Source of the DNA: Tractidigestivibacter montrealensis
Lineage (GTDB): Bacteria; Actinomycetota; Coriobacteriia; Coriobacteriales; Atopobiaceae
Reading direction: 5' to 3'
Assembly: GCF_024741235.1 (NCBI RefSeq)
Contig: NZ_JANSKA010000001.1
Location: forward strand, 434,001-498,000
DNA: 64,000 nucleotides
Position numbers and translations under genes: made by a program. Shown here one piece after another: positions 43,832 to 54,195 of this stretch (position 1 is its first letter; each line of letters opens with the position of its first letter). Below the pieces are notes generated by a model that was not told where the DNA came from, searched no databases, and saw nothing but the letters and a program-made list of their open reading frames with translations.

Positions 43832-43859
43832 AGATTCAAGCATGTCCTAGCGCAATGGC

Positions 43860-44177
43860 TTAGAACTTCGCGCCGCACTTCTTGCAGACGCGAACCCTGC
43901 GGCCATTGTCATCGACATCGTGGCCAACGCGCGTACGCTTGCCGCAGACGGGGCAAACGAGCATGACGTTGGAGACGTGGATGGGGGCGGGCTTCTCGAT
44001 GATGCCGCCCTGCTGGTTCATGGCGTTAGGCTTGGTGTGACGCTTCACAATGGCAGCGCCATCGACAATGACCTTGGAATCCTTCGGCATAGCACGCAGG
44101 ACCTCGCCCTGCTTGCCCTTGTCCTTGCCGGTGATGACCTCGACCTTGTCGCCCTTCCTCACGTTCATCTTAGGCAT
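43860..44177 (-). CDS. rplX: 50S ribosomal protein L24 (zinc-ribbon form)
   Basis: An assembly initiator of the large subunit, 105 residues from [24 protein letters not shown] (KOW motif). The second half carries four cysteines in [13 protein letters not shown] and [11 protein letters not shown], the zinc-binding version that many bacteria have lost. In the usual order rplE should follow; here a terminator does. Confidence 0.97.
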   Translation of the reverse strand: MPKMNVRKGDKVEVITGKDKGKQGEVLRAMPKDSKVIVDGAAIVKRHTKPNAMNQQGGIIEKPAPIHVSNVMLVCPVCGKRTRVGHDVDDNGRRVRVCKKCGAKF

Positions 44178-44191
44178 GTGTCCAGGCCTCC

Positions 44192-44560
44192 TTACAGCGT
44201 CTCGGGTGCGAGCGAGACGATCTTCATGTACTTGCGATCGCGCAGCTCGCGGGCAACGGGCCCGAAGATACGCGTGCCCTTGGGCTCGCCCTCCTTGTCG
44301 ACCAAGACGCAGGCGTTCTGGTCGAAGCGGATGTAGCTGCCGTCCTTGCGACGGGCCTCCTTCTTGGTGCGCACGATGACGCAACGCACGATGTCGCCCT
44401 TCTTGACGCCGGAGCCAGGGGTTGCCTCCTGGACAGCGCCGATGATGACGTCACCGAGGCCAGCGTAGCGGCGCTTGGAGCCACCGAGGACCTTGACGCA
44501 CTTGACGCGCCTGGCGCCGCTGTTGTCAGCGACGTTGAGCATGGTCTCCATCTGAATCAT
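44192..44560 (-). CDS. rplN: 50S ribosomal protein L14
   Basis: A subunit-bridge protein, 122 residues from [27 protein letters not shown], with GGAGG ten bases upstream. It ends [19 protein letters not shown]-like, as in the family. The frame upstream of this ATG is not coding. It lies 14 bases before rplX. Confidence 0.98.
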   Translation of the reverse strand: MIQMETMLNVADNSGARRVKCVKVLGGSKRRYAGLGDVIIGAVQEATPGSGVKKGDIVRCVIVRTKKEARRKDGSYIRFDQNACVLVDKEGEPKGTRIFGPVARELRDRKYMKIVSLAPETL

Positions 44561-44641
44561 GTGATGTTCCTCCGAACCTATATCCCACCAGAGGTGCACC
44601 CACGCGAGCGGCGCACATGGGGAATCCTGGGTGTTCGCTAC

Positions 44642-44908
44642 TTACTTGGCCTTCTCGACAATCTCGACGACGCGCCAACGCTTGGTCTTTGAGAGCGGGC
44701 GGGTCTCCATGACCTTCACCGTGTCGCCCAGGCCACACTCGTTGTTCTCATCGTGGCAGTGGAGCTTCTTGGAGATGGTCATCATCTTGCCGTACTTGGG
44801 GTGGTGCTTGCGGTAGCTGATCTTCACCGTCACAGTCTTGTCGCCGGAGAGCGAGACGACGGTTCCGGTGCGAACCTTACGCGCGTTCCTGCTTTCGGTC
44901 TCTGCCAT
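44642..44908 (-). CDS. rpsQ: 30S ribosomal protein S17
   Basis: A 16S rRNA-binding OB-fold protein, 88 residues: [62 protein letters not shown]. It follows rpmC by 17 bases. Confidence 0.98.
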   Translation of the reverse strand: MAETESRNARKVRTGTVVSLSGDKTVTVKISYRKHHPKYGKMMTISKKLHCHDENNECGLGDTVKVMETRPLSKTKRWRVVEIVEKAK

Positions 44909-44925
44909 GTCTTATCTCTCTCCTG

Positions 44926-45141
44926 CTACTTCTGTGCAGCGGACTTCTCCGCGGCAATCTGACGGGCGCGAATCTCGGTCTGAACGCGAGCGATGTCGCG
45001 CTTTACGAGCTTGACGCGAGCGGTGTTGTCCAGCTGGCTGGTGGCCATCTGAAAACGGAGGTTGAAGAGCTCGGCCCTGCTGTCGTCCAGCTTCTTGGCA
45101 AGCTCCTCGTCCGAGAGGGCCTGGATGTCCTTGTACTTCAT
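44926..45141 (-). CDS. rpmC: 50S ribosomal protein L29
   Basis: A small exit-tunnel protein, 71 residues: MKYKDIQALSDEELAKKLDDSRAELFNLRFQMATSQLDNTARVKLVKRDIARV, with a short Ala/Lys tail. The start is five bases after rplP ends. Confidence 0.97.
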   Translation of the reverse strand: MKYKDIQALSDEELAKKLDDSRAELFNLRFQMATSQLDNTARVKLVKRDIARVQTEIRARQIAAEKSAAQK

Positions 45142-45146
45142 GGTGA

Positions 45147-45572
45147 CTATTCCTCCCCGTCCTGGTCGGCGCGGGTGACGATCTTGGTCTTGATGGGCAG
45201 CTTGTGCTGGGCGAGACGCAGGGCCTCCTTGGCGGTAGCCTCGTCGACACCAGCGATCTCGAACATGATGCGGCCCGGCTTCACGACGGCCACCCACTCC
45301 TCGGGGTTGCCCTTTCCGGAACCCATGCGGGTCTCTGCCGGCTTCTTGGTGATGGGCTTGTCCGGGAAGATGGTGATCCAGATCTTGCCGCCACGCTTCA
45401 TCTCACGGGTGATGGCGACACGAGCGGCCTCGATCTGGCGGTTGGTGATCCAGTGAGCCTCCTCGGCCCTCAGGCCGTAGTCGCCAAAGTAGAGCTTGGT
45501 GTTGCCCTTGGCGTGGCCCTTCATGGAACCGCGCTGGACCTTGCGGTGAAGAACGCGCTTAGGTGCGAGCAT
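45147..45572 (-). CDS. rplP: 50S ribosomal protein L16
   Basis: Sits near the peptidyl-transferase centre and helps place A-site tRNA. 141 residues: [34 protein letters not shown] and [23 protein letters not shown]. Its ATG overlaps the rpsC stop by one base (TAATG). Confidence 0.98.
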   Translation of the reverse strand: MLAPKRVLHRKVQRGSMKGHAKGNTKLYFGDYGLRAEEAHWITNRQIEAARVAITREMKRGGKIWITIFPDKPITKKPAETRMGSGKGNPEEWVAVVKPGRIMFEIAGVDEATAKEALRLAQHKLPIKTKIVTRADQDGEE

Positions 45573-46282
45573 TAACGGCTCCTCCTCTCATTGCGGGCGC
45601 GACGGGGACGAGAAGAACCCTCGAGAGCCGGCGTGGGCTTGGGCTGGCCAGGCAGCTTCTCGCCCTGATAAATCCAAACCTTGATGCCGCAGGCACCCAT
45701 GGTGGTGCGGGCGGTTGCGGTGCCGTAGTCGATGACGGCACGCAGGGTGTGCAGGGGCACGCGACCCTCGCGGTACCACTCGCGACGACCCATCTCGGCG
45801 CCGTTAAGGCGGCCGGAGCACTGGATACGAATACCCTTGGCGCCAGCCTTGCGGGCGGACTGGACCGCCTTGCGCATGGCGCGACGGAAGGCAACGCGCT
45901 GCTCGAGCTGCTCGGCGATGGACTGGGCGACGAGGTTGGCATCAAGCTCGGGGCGCTTGACCTCGATGACGTCAACGGCAACCTGGCCCTTGCCAACCTT
46001 GGCGACCTTCTCGAGCTCGGAGCGCAGGACGTCAATCTCGGCGCCCTTCTTGCCAATCACGATGCCGGGACGGGCGGTGTACAGGGTGACCTTCACCTTG
46101 TCGCCAGCGCGCTCGATGTCGACGCGGGAAAGGGCTGCCTTCTCAAGGCGCTTCTCGAGGAACTTGCGGATCTCGAGATCGTTGCCGAGCTTCTCGGCGT
46201 AGTTCTTATCGGCGTACCAACGGGAACGCCAGTCCTCGGTGATGCCGAGACGGAAGCCGGTAGGCTGAACCTTCTGACCCAT
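45572..46282 (-). CDS. rpsC: 30S ribosomal protein S3
   Basis: Part of the mRNA-entry helicase. 236 residues from [26 protein letters not shown]. The KH domain reads [20 protein letters not shown], and the second half has [31 protein letters not shown]. It has a basic tail. The frame upstream of the ATG is a shadow. Confidence 0.98.
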   Translation of the reverse strand: MGQKVQPTGFRLGITEDWRSRWYADKNYAEKLGNDLEIRKFLEKRLEKAALSRVDIERAGDKVKVTLYTARPGIVIGKKGAEIDVLRSELEKVAKVGKGQVAVDVIEVKRPELDANLVAQSIAEQLEQRVAFRRAMRKAVQSARKAGAKGIRIQCSGRLNGAEMGRREWYREGRVPLHTLRAVIDYGTATARTTMGACGIKVWIYQGEKLPGQPKPTPALEGSSRPRRARNERRSR

Positions 46283-46289
46283 GCTTTCC

Positions 46290-46649
46290 CTACGCCTCCT
46301 TTCGAGGAGCGACGATGACGGTGATGTGGCTCGTGCGCTTGTTGATGCGCGAAGCAGAGCCCTTTGCGCGAGGACGGATGCGCTTGAGCGTGGGGCCCTC
46401 GTCGACATAGCAGGCCTTCACGTACAGGTCGTCGCCGCGCAGGCCGTTGTTGTTCTCGGCGTTGGCGATGGCGGAACGCAGGACCTTCGAGACGTCATAT
46501 GCAGCCGCACGCTTGGTGAACTGCAGGATCTCGAGGGCCTTGTCGACGGGCTTGTTGCGGATGAGGTCCACGACGGCGCGAGCCTTGCGCGGGGCGATGC
46601 GCACGTAACGTGCGACGGCCCTGACCTCGTTGGAATCGGTGTTAGCCAT
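46290..46649 (-). CDS. rplV: 50S ribosomal protein L22
   Basis: Lines the exit tunnel with a long hairpin. 119 residues: [32 protein letters not shown] and [36 protein letters not shown]. It lies 13 bases after rpsS. Confidence 0.98.
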   Translation of the reverse strand: MANTDSNEVRAVARYVRIAPRKARAVVDLIRNKPVDKALEILQFTKRAAAYDVSKVLRSAIANAENNNGLRGDDLYVKACYVDEGPTLKRIRPRAKGSASRINKRTSHITVIVAPRKEA

Positions 46650-46662
46650 TCGAGCTTACCCC

Positions 46663-46923
46663 CTAGTTAGCCTTGTGGCCACGGAAGGTGCGGGTGGGAG
46701 CGAACTCGCCCAGCTTGTGACCGACCATGGACTCGGTGATGTACACGGGAACGTGCTTGCGACCATCGTGAACCGCAATCGTGTGGCCGACCATCTCCGG
46801 GTAGATGGTGGAGGAGCGGGACCAGGTCTTGATGACGTCCTTCTTGCCAGCCTCGTTCATAGCGGTGACACGCGCGAGGAGGCGAGTCTCCACGAACGGA
46901 CCCTTCTTGAGACTTCTGCTCAT
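46663..46923 (-). CDS. rpsS: 30S ribosomal protein S19
   Basis: A 30S head protein near the A-site finger. 86 residues: [24 protein letters not shown] and [39 protein letters not shown]. It follows rplB by 29 bases. Confidence 0.98.
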   Translation of the reverse strand: MSRSLKKGPFVETRLLARVTAMNEAGKKDVIKTWSRSSTIYPEMVGHTIAVHDGRKHVPVYITESMVGHKLGEFAPTRTFRGHKAN

Positions 46924-46952
46924 GCTTTCTTTCTCCTACTACTCGTGTACCG

Positions 46953-47789
<837 letters not shown>

Positions 47790-47892
47790 TACTTCTTTCC
47801 CTTCTGTTTCCGTTGGCCACCCTGCTCAGGGATTGGCGGGGTGACACCGGATTACCACGGTACCGCGCGTATCCATCATGCGCGGCATGAGA

Positions 47893-47917
47893 GCCCGGAC
47901 CCCCGGAGGGGCCGGGC
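47893..47917 (-). repeat. GC-rich hairpin between rplW and rplB
   Basis: GCCCGG-CCCC and GGGG-CCGGGC form a long stem with a tiny loop, without a T-tract. The 135-base gap is larger than elsewhere in the cluster, so it may tune rplB expression or mRNA cutting. Confidence 0.45.
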
Positions 47918-47924
47918 AGGATTG

Positions 47925-48230
47925 CTACTCGGCGTCGGCCTGCTGCTGGGTAGCGAAGATCTCGATCTGCTCACCGGGGGCGAGCGTCACGATGGCCTTC
48001 TTCCAGCTGCGGGTCATGCCAACCTGGTAGCGGACGCGCTTGGCCTTGCCGCGCACGTTGATGGTGTTGACCTTGAGCACGTGGACGTTGAAGAGCTTCT
48101 CAACGGCCTCGGCGATCTCCTCCTTGCGAGCCTTCTTGGCAACCTCGAAGGTGTACTTGCCCTGCTCCATGAGGTCGTAAGAACGCTCGGAGACCACGGG
48201 GCGGATGATGACGTCGTATGCGGACTGCAT
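47925..48230 (-). CDS. rplW: 50S ribosomal protein L23
   Basis: Docks trigger factor and SRP at the tunnel exit. 101 residues: SAYDVIIRPVVSERSYDLMEQGKYTFEVAKKARKEEIAEAVEKLFNVHVLKVNTINVRGK. Its ATG overlaps the stop of rplD by one base. Confidence 0.97.
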   Translation of the reverse strand: MQSAYDVIIRPVVSERSYDLMEQGKYTFEVAKKARKEEIAEAVEKLFNVHVLKVNTINVRGKAKRVRYQVGMTRSWKKAIVTLAPGEQIEIFATQQQADAE

Positions 48231-48856
48231 TATGCAAGCACCTCCTCGAGCTGCTTCGCGATGTCGGTGGTCATGACGAGGGCACCGTTGTCGATGAGGT
48301 TGCGGGCGTTGGCCTCGGAGACGGCGATGCAGTTGACCTTCTCCAGGTTGCGGAAGGAGAGGTAGCTGTTGACGTCATCATCGGGGATGACCACGGTGAC
48401 GCGCTTGCCCGAAACGCCCAGGGCGTCGAGAACGGCCTTGGCCTGCTTGGTCGAGGGCTTCTCGAAGGTGAGGGAGTCGACGAGGACGAGCTCGGAATCG
48501 GCGACCTTGCCGGAGAGCACGGACCTCATAGCGAGCTTGACCATCTTCTTGTTGATGCGCTTGGAGTGGTCACGCGGGGTGGGGCCAAAGACAACGCCGC
48601 CGCCGGTCCACTGGGCAGCGCGGATGGAGCCCTGACGGGCACGACCGGTGCCCTTCTGGCGCCAAGGCTTGCGGCCGCCGCCGGAGACCTCGTGACGGTT
48701 CTTGGTGGAGTGAGTGCCCTGACGCAGGCAGGCGTCCTGGCAGACCACAACCTGATGGATGACCGGGATGTTCGGCTCGATGCCGAAGACGTCGTCGGAG
48801 AGGTCGGCCTGTCCGGCCGCCTGCCCCTCGACGTTCTTGATGTCGTACTTGGACAT
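48230..48856 (-). CDS. rplD: 50S ribosomal protein L4
   Basis: A tunnel-constriction protein. In E. coli it also represses the S10 operon. 208 residues with GTHSTKNRHEVSGGGRKPWRQKGTGRARQGSIRAAQWTGGG, the conserved extended loop. It starts 45 bases after rplC. Confidence 0.97.
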   Translation of the reverse strand: MSKYDIKNVEGQAAGQADLSDDVFGIEPNIPVIHQVVVCQDACLRQGTHSTKNRHEVSGGGRKPWRQKGTGRARQGSIRAAQWTGGGVVFGPTPRDHSKRINKKMVKLAMRSVLSGKVADSELVLVDSLTFEKPSTKQAKAVLDALGVSGKRVTVVIPDDDVNSYLSFRNLEKVNCIAVSEANARNLIDNGALVMTTDIAKQLEEVLA

Positions 48857-48901
48857 GAGTCCTCCTTGTTAGCCTAAGTGTGTGCCTACTCGCGTGGGCC
48901 C

Positions 48902-49522
48902 CTAGGCCATGCGGACCTGGACCAGGGCGTTCTTGCCACCGGGCACGGCGCCCTTGATGAGCATGAGGTTCTGCTCGGCATCGACGCGGACGAGCTTGAG
49001 GTTCTTGACGGTGACACGCTCGTCGCCCATGTGGCCGTACATGTGAAGGCCCTTGCGGACGCGAGCGGGGTAGGCGCACTGGCCAATGGAGCCAGGCTTA
49101 CGCTGGTTGCGGCAGCCGTGGGTCATGGGGCCACGGGAGAAGTTCCAGCGCTTGACGGTGCCCTGGAAGCCCTTGCCCTTGGAGGTGCCAATGACGTCGA
49201 CGGACTTGACGTCCGCGAAGTCGGCGACGGTCACAACGTCGCCGGTGTGGTGCTCCTCGCCGTTCTCGACGCGGACCTCGCGCAGGTAGCGCATGGGCTC
49301 GACGCCGTGAGCGGCAAAGTGACCAGCCATGGGCTTGTTGACGTGCTTGGACTTGATGTCTCCGAAGCCAATCTGGACGGCGTCGTAGCCGTCGGTCGCC
49401 TTCGTCTTCACCTGCGAGACGGTGCAGGGGCCAGCCTGGATGACGGTGACGGGGACGACGTTGTCGTCCTCATCCCACACCTGCGTCATTCCGAGCTTGC
49501 GGCCAAGAATCGTGCTGACCAT
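48902..49522 (-). CDS. rplC: 50S ribosomal protein L3
   Basis: An early-assembly protein of the large subunit, 206 residues from the ATG at 49520-49522, the second of two, spaced properly from AAGGA. It shows TILGRKLGMTQVWDEDDNVVPVTVIQAGPCTV and FQGTVKRWNFSRGPMTHGCRNQRKPGSIGQ. It is first in a new transcription unit, because rpsJ is separated from it here. Confidence 0.97.
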   Translation of the reverse strand: MVSTILGRKLGMTQVWDEDDNVVPVTVIQAGPCTVSQVKTKATDGYDAVQIGFGDIKSKHVNKPMAGHFAAHGVEPMRYLREVRVENGEEHHTGDVVTVADFADVKSVDVIGTSKGKGFQGTVKRWNFSRGPMTHGCRNQRKPGSIGQCAYPARVRKGLHMYGHMGDERVTVKNLKLVRVDAEQNLMLIKGAVPGGKNALVQVRMA

Positions 49523-49649
49523 GCTCATTCCTTACCCTCGGTGGTCATGGGACCATTGGGCAGCTCCTCTGCCCTCCCCAGCGGACCACGTCCTGTAGAA
49601 GCGGCGCATGGGGGCGAGACACAACTCTCCCCTTTAGCGCAGCCTGTCT

Positions 49650-49678
49650 AGTTTACACGCAGGACCGGGCATTCACAA
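49650..49678 (-). promoter_or_regulatory. Promoter of the rplC (S10-type) operon
   Basis: On the minus strand -35 TTGTGA (49673-49678) and -10 TAAACT (49650-49655) are 17 bases apart, with a leader of about 120 bases before rplC. The leader could hold an autoregulatory structure, but none was folded by hand. Confidence 0.7.
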
Positions 49679-49772
49679 TGTCTTCGCAGATTTTCTTGGC
49701 CCCAGGAGCTGGGGATTCGCATTCCGCGCCGTCGGGCGTATCCATAGGGCCCAAACGGCGTCAGGCGCCACC

Positions 49773-50417
49773 CTACTGCTGGCGCGGAGTGGTCCCGTTA
49801 GCCGGAATAAAGGAGCCCATAACACGCTGGCGCTCGAGCTTCTCGTGCATATGGTCGCGGGCGAGAAGAACGATCGAGAGCACCTCCATCGCTATGCCAA
49901 GAATAAGGAGACAGAACCCGGCGCCCAAGTTGACGTAGTACACGGTGTACGTGGAGTTAAGCAGCATGAGACCCACCGAGCATATCTCGAAAAGGGCAAA
50001 TGCGGTGGTAATTGAGCTGAGTACCAGCGCGGCAGTACGACGACGAAGCATGGGAAGCACGGCGGTGCCAATGGCGAGAAGTACGAGCACCGCCCCATCC
50101 GGGGCATCCGTAAGCGCAACGGAGTAGTCGTAGCTCGAGCCAGAGACGATGAGGAACGGCAGGAAGGCCGCAATGCCCATGAGAAGCGCAGCGGCGAGCG
50201 TAACGAGCTCAGACGCTGTCACAGCCTTGGGGGAATGCGCGGGGGCGCTTGCAAGGGACACCTGCTGCGGTTGCGCCTGTGGCTGAGCTTGCTGTCCGGC
50301 AGGAGCGGCGGTGGCCGAAGCAGCCGCGCTCCTTGAGGGCCACGAAAGGTCAAAGCCGCAGTTGGGGCAGAACTTCTCCGTGCCGCCAAGCTTCTTTCCA
50401 CACTGAGGACAGAACAT
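49773..50417 (-). CDS. Zinc-ribbon membrane protein, function unknown
   Basis: 214 residues. An N-terminal zinc ribbon MFCPQCGKKLGGTEKFCPNCGFDL is followed by an Ala/Gln-rich linker to about residue 65 and then four or five membrane helices (LVTLAAALLMGIAAFLPFLIV and VLVLLAIGTAVLPML among them), ending in a charged tail. The ribosome-binding site is weak (AGGGGGTTGC). It lies between the rpsJ terminator and the rplC promoter, on the same strand. The zinc ribbon and membrane domain recall the gene at 41911. Confidence 0.8.
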   Translation of the reverse strand: MFCPQCGKKLGGTEKFCPNCGFDLSWPSRSAAASATAAPAGQQAQPQAQPQQVSLASAPAHSPKAVTASELVTLAAALLMGIAAFLPFLIVSGSSYDYSVALTDAPDGAVLVLLAIGTAVLPMLRRRTAALVLSSITTAFALFEICSVGLMLLNSTYTVYYVNLGAGFCLLILGIAMEVLSIVLLARDHMHEKLERQRVMGSFIPANGTTPRQQ

Positions 50418-50470
50418 GCAACCCCCTAGCCTCGTGAACCAACAGTCTAGATACTACCCGTATGCATGCA

Positions 50471-50530
50471 ATCGATTTGCCGGGCACATCAATCCCACGC
50501 GGAATCGAAATGCCGGGCAATTCAATCCCG
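50471..50530. repeat. Two-copy direct repeat, 33-base period
   Basis: ATCGATTTGCCGGGCACATC and ATCGAAATGCCGGGCAATTC, each followed by AATCCC, start at 50471 and 50504. About 22 of 26 bases agree. The stretch lies between the rpsJ terminator and the zinc-ribbon gene start. A TGCATGCA palindrome lies just beside it. Confidence 0.6.
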
Positions 50531-50535
50531 CATAC

Positions 50536-50570
50536 GAAAAGGGACCCGTCTCCTCGCAGAGACGGGTCCC
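50536..50570 (-). terminator. Strong intrinsic terminator after rpsJ
   Basis: GGGACCCGTCTC (50541-50552) and GAGACGGGTCCC (50559-50570) form a perfect 12-bp stem. On the minus strand TTTTC follows. It closes the rpsL-rpsG-fusA-rpsJ unit. Confidence 0.9.
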
Positions 50571-50593
50571 TCTCAGGCGCTAGGTTGCTTGGA

Positions 50594-50902
50594 CTAGAGC
50601 TTAATCTCGATGTCCACGCCCGCAGGAAGGTCGAGACGCATAAGCGAGTCGACGGTGGAGCTGCTGGGGTCGAGGATGTCGATGAGGCGCTTGTGGGTGA
50701 GCATCTCAAACTGCTCGCGGGAATCCTTGTCCTTGTGGGGCGAGCGGATGACCGTGTAAAGGTTGCGCTCGGTGGGCAGGGGGATGGGGCCGGAAACGCG
50801 GGCGCCCGTCTTCTGGGCAGTGTCCACGATGAGCTTGGCGGACTGGTCGACGACCTCGTGATCGTAGCCCTTGAGGCGAATCCTGATCTTCTGGCTTGAC
50901 AC
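50594..50902 (-). CDS. rpsJ: 30S ribosomal protein S10
   Basis: A 30S head protein that also binds NusB in antitermination. 102 residues: [71 protein letters not shown]. It ends the str cluster here. In many bacteria it starts the S10 cluster. Confidence 0.98.
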   Translation of the reverse strand: MSSQKIRIRLKGYDHEVVDQSAKLIVDTAQKTGARVSGPIPLPTERNLYTVIRSPHKDKDSREQFEMLTHKRLIDILDPSSSTVDSLMRLDLPAGVDIEIKL

Positions 50903-50942
50903 TGTAAACCTCCGTAAATGAGCTATCGCTCGTGGTCGTTAA

Positions 50943-53039
50943 CTAGGAAGCGGTGCCGCCGGCCTTGGCGACGATCTCGTCGCGGACGGCCTTCGGAACG
51001 GGCTCGTAAGCGCTGAACTGCATGGTGTAGCTCGCGCGACCCTGCGTCTGGGAGCGGAGGTCGGTAGCGTAGCCAAACATCTCACCCAGGGGCACCTTGG
51101 CGCGAATGACCTTGGTGTCCTTGCGATCCTCCATGCCCTCGATCTTGCCGCGGCGAGAGGACAGGTTGCCCATGACGTCACCCATGTACTGCTCGGGGGT
51201 CTCGACCTCGACCTCCTCGATGGGCTCGAGAAGGACAGGATCGGACTTCTTGAGGGCGTCCTTGATCGCCATGGAGCCGGCGATCTTGAAGGCGGCCTCG
51301 GAGGAGTCGACCTCGTGGTAGGAGCCGTCGACGAGGGTCACCTTGATGTCGACCACGGGGTAGCCGGCGATGACGCCACTCTCCAGGGCCTCCTGGATGC
51401 CCTTGTCGATCGAGGGGATGTACTCCTTGGGCACGACGCCGCCGACGATGGCGTTGACGAACTCGTAGCCCTTGCCCTCCTCGTTGGGCTCCATGTCGAT
51501 GATCGCGTGACCATACTGGCCGCGGCCACCAGACTGGCGGACGAACTTGCCCTCGGCGTGCTGCACGGCGTGGCCAGCGGTCTCGCGGTAGGCGACCTGC
51601 GGCTTGCCCACGTTGCAGTCGACCTTAAACTCACGGCGCAGGCGGTCGACGATGATCTCGAGGTGAAGCTCGCCCATGCCGGCAATGATGGTCTGGCCGG
51701 TCTCCTGGTCGGTGTGTACGCGGAAGGTCGGGTCCTCCTCGGCCAGCTTGGCGAGACCAACGGACATCTTCTCCTGCTCGGCCTTGGTCTTGGGCTCAAC
51801 GGCAACGTCGATGACGGGATCGGCGAACTTAATGGACTCGAGGATGATGGGCTTGTGCTCGTCGCAGAGGGTGTCACCGGTCTGGGTGTTCTTGAGGCCA
51901 ACGCAGGCAACGATGTCGCCGGCAGAGCACTCCTCACGGTCAACACGGTCGTTGGCGTTCATCTCGAGGATGCGGCCCAGGCGCTCCTTGCTGTCCTTGA
52001 CGGAGTTGTAGACATAGGAGCCTGCCTCCGCCTGGCCAGAGTACACGCGGATGTAGGTGAGCTTGCCCACGTACGGGTCGGTCATGATCTTGAAGGCCAG
52101 GGCCGCGAAGGGCTCCTTGGGATCCGCGTGACGGACCTCGGGCTCACCCTTGAGGTTCTTGCCATCGATCTCGGGAACGTCAAGCGGGCTGGGCAGGTAG
52201 TCCACGACGGCGTCGAGGAGCTCCTGGATGCCCTTGTTCTTGTAGGCGGAGCCCACGAAGACGGGGTTGAGCTCGTTGGCGATGACGCCCTTGCGGATGG
52301 CGGCCTTGAGGAGGTCGACGGGGATGTCCTGCTCCTCGAGGACGGCCTCCATGAGGTCGTCAGAGAAGTTGGAGGCTGCGTCGAGCAGCTCCTCGCGCTT
52401 CTCCTGGGCGAGGTCGGCAAACTCCTCCGGGATGGTATCCATGGGCTCGGGGTAAATCATGCCCTTGGCGTCTTCCTTGAAGTCCCACGCGGTCATGGTG
52501 ACCAGGTCGATGAGACCCCAGAAGTTGGACTCGGAGCCCATGGGGATCTGCGCGGCCACGGCGGGGGCGGAGAGGCGCTCCTTCATCGTGTCGATGGCGT
52601 GGAAGAAGTCCGCACCCACGCGGTCGAACTTGTTGATGAAGGCGATGCGGGGGACGTTGTACTTTGCAGCCTGACGCCACACGGTCTCGGACTGGGGCTG
52701 GACGCCGGCGACGGCGTCGAACACGGCGACGGCACCGTCAAGGACGCGCAAGCAGCGCTCGACCTCGGCCGTGAAGTCAACGTGGCCCGGGGTGTCGATG
52801 ATCTGGATGACGTGGTCCTTCCAGAAGCACGTGGTGGCCGCAGAGGTGATGGTCACGCCGCGCTCCTGCTCCTGGACCATCCAGTCCATGGTGGCAGCGC
52901 CGTCGTGGACCTCGCCAATCTTGTGGGTCTTGCCGGTGTAGTAGAGGATGCGCTCGGTAGTGGTGGTCTTACCGGCATCGATGTGGGCCATGATGCCGAT
53001 GTTTCGCAGGTCTTCGAGCTTGTACTTCATCTGTGCCAT
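50943..53039 (-). CDS. fusA: Elongation factor G
   Basis: The GTPase that moves tRNAs and mRNA during translocation, 698 residues. G1 is [17 protein letters not shown], with the switch motif [15 protein letters not shown]3 DTPGHVDF and G4 NKFDRVG. Domain IV/V shows [14 protein letters not shown] and [18 protein letters not shown]. The start could be three codons later. It lies between rpsG and rpsJ. Confidence 0.98.
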   Translation of the reverse strand: MAQMKYKLEDLRNIGIMAHIDAGKTTTTERILYYTGKTHKIGEVHDGAATMDWMVQEQERGVTITSAATTCFWKDHVIQIIDTPGHVDFTAEVERCLRVLDGAVAVFDAVAGVQPQSETVWRQAAKYNVPRIAFINKFDRVGADFFHAIDTMKERLSAPAVAAQIPMGSESNFWGLIDLVTMTAWDFKEDAKGMIYPEPMDTIPEEFADLAQEKREELLDAASNFSDDLMEAVLEEQDIPVDLLKAAIRKGVIANELNPVFVGSAYKNKGIQELLDAVVDYLPSPLDVPEIDGKNLKGEPEVRHADPKEPFAALAFKIMTDPYVGKLTYIRVYSGQAEAGSYVYNSVKDSKERLGRILEMNANDRVDREECSAGDIVACVGLKNTQTGDTLCDEHKPIILESIKFADPVIDVAVEPKTKAEQEKMSVGLAKLAEEDPTFRVHTDQETGQTIIAGMGELHLEIIVDRLRREFKVDCNVGKPQVAYRETAGHAVQHAEGKFVRQSGGRGQYGHAIIDMEPNEEGKGYEFVNAIVGGVVPKEYIPSIDKGIQEALESGVIAGYPVVDIKVTLVDGSYHEVDSSEAAFKIAGSMAIKDALKKSDPVLLEPIEEVEVETPEQYMGDVMGNLSSRRGKIEGMEDRKDTKVIRAKVPLGEMFGYATDLRSQTQGRASYTMQFSAYEPVPKAVRDEIVAKAGGTAS

Positions 53040-53055
53040 ATACTGCTACCCCCAA

Positions 53056-53526
53056 CTAGAAGCGGTAGTGAGAGAACGCGCGGTTGGCCTCGGCCATCTT
53101 ATAGAGGTCCTCGCGACGCTTGACGGAGGCGCCCACGCCATTGGCGGCATCCATAATCTCGTTGGCGAGACGCTCGGCCATGGTCTTCTCCTTGCGGGCG
53201 CGCGAGAAGGTCACGAGCCAGCGGATGGCCAGAGTGGTGGCACGACGGGAGTTGACCTCCATGGGCACCTGGTAGGTGGCGCCACCGACGCGCTTAGGCT
53301 TGACCTCGAGCGTAGGACGGATGTTGTCCATGGCCTTCTTGAAGACGGAGAGGGGATCCTCGCCGGTCTTCTCGGCGACCATGTTGAAGGCACCGTAGAC
53401 GATGCGCTCCGCGGTGGCCTTCTTGCCATCGAGGAGGACCTTGTTGATGAGCTGGGTCACGAGGCGGTTGTTGTAGACGGCGTCAGGCTGGACCTCACGA
53501 CGCACTGCTGCTGCACGACGCGGCAT
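53056..53526 (-). CDS. rpsG: 30S ribosomal protein S7
   Basis: The head-assembly initiator, 156 residues: [36 protein letters not shown] and [24 protein letters not shown]. It is between rpsL and fusA, the classical order. Confidence 0.98.
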   Translation of the reverse strand: MPRRAAAVRREVQPDAVYNNRLVTQLINKVLLDGKKATAERIVYGAFNMVAEKTGEDPLSVFKKAMDNIRPTLEVKPKRVGGATYQVPMEVNSRRATTLAIRWLVTFSRARKEKTMAERLANEIMDAANGVGASVKRREDLYKMAEANRAFSHYRF

Positions 53527-53571
53527 GTTTGTATCTCCCTAGAACAGTTGGCTTGCGTTGCTTGTGATGGT

Positions 53572-53943
53572 TTACTTGCCGCGCTTGGCGCCGTAGCGGG
53601 AACGGGCCTTCTTGCGGTTCTGGACGGCAGCGCAGTCATAGGCGCCACGGATGATCTTGTAACGGACACCAGGGAGGTCACGGACACGGCCACCACGGAT
53701 GAGCACGATGGAGTGCTCCTGCAGGTTGTGGCCCTCGCCGGGGATGTAGGCGGTGACCTCGATGCCGTTCACGAGGCGCACGCGGGCGACCTTGCGGAGG
53801 GCGGAGTTAGGCTTCTTGGGCGTGGTGGTGAAGACGCGGGTGCAGACGCCACGCTTCTGGGGGTTGTGCTGGAGCGCGGCGTTCTTGGACTTGGCCTTGA
53901 CGCTCACGCGGCTGTGGCGGACGAGCTGGTTAATGGTAGGCAA
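53572..53943 (-). CDS. rpsL: 30S ribosomal protein S12 with Arg at position 88
   Basis: A decoding-centre protein, 123 residues: [21 protein letters not shown], then [19 protein letters not shown] and a conserved second loop. Lys43 and Lys44, the usual streptomycin-sensitive residues, are kept. In the second loop the sequence is [13 protein letters not shown], so position 88 is Arg (codon CGT) where most bacteria have Lys. K88R is a known streptomycin-resistance change in other species. The gene has a clear promoter. Confidence 0.98.
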   Translation of the reverse strand: MPTINQLVRHSRVSVKAKSKNAALQHNPQKRGVCTRVFTTTPKKPNSALRKVARVRLVNGIEVTAYIPGEGHNLQEHSIVLIRGGRVRDLPGVRYKIIRGAYDCAAVQNRKKARSRYGAKRGK

Positions 53944-54031
53944 AGTTCTCTCCTTTTATACCTATCTACGTGCGTGTACACGAATCTTAAGGGCAGCGCA
54001 GCACCGTCACCCTGGATTGGCGCGAGGTGAT

Positions 54032-54060
54032 ACGTTACGCGCGCCCGCTGCAGTTGTCAA
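54032..54060 (-). promoter_or_regulatory. Promoter of the str operon
   Basis: On the minus strand a perfect -35 TTGACA (54055-54060) and a -10 TAACGT (54032-54037) are 17 bases apart, about 90 bases before rpsL. It is a strong match at -35 and a weak one at -10. Confidence 0.7.
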
Positions 54061-54130
54061 AAAGCCACGGGACCGGGCGTATCCCTTCTTCACGTGACGC
54101 ACACGCAACTGGGGCGTCTGGGCACGAGAA

Positions 54131-54161
54131 GGGCGGGGGCCACCTGCGTGGCACCCCGCCC
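54131..54161 (-). terminator. Terminator after glycerol dehydrogenase
   Basis: On the minus strand GGGCGGGGTGCCAC pairs with GTGGCCCCCGCCC around GCAG, with TTCTCG following. Confidence 0.65.
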
Positions 54162-54195
54162 ATCACCGCAACGCTTGATGGAGCTAGCGTTTCCG

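Noticed and set aside
51315-53123. 602-codon plus-strand frame opposite fusA
   Set aside because: No family motifs, no ribosome-binding site, Val/Asp/Gly/Leu-biased shadow of EF-G.
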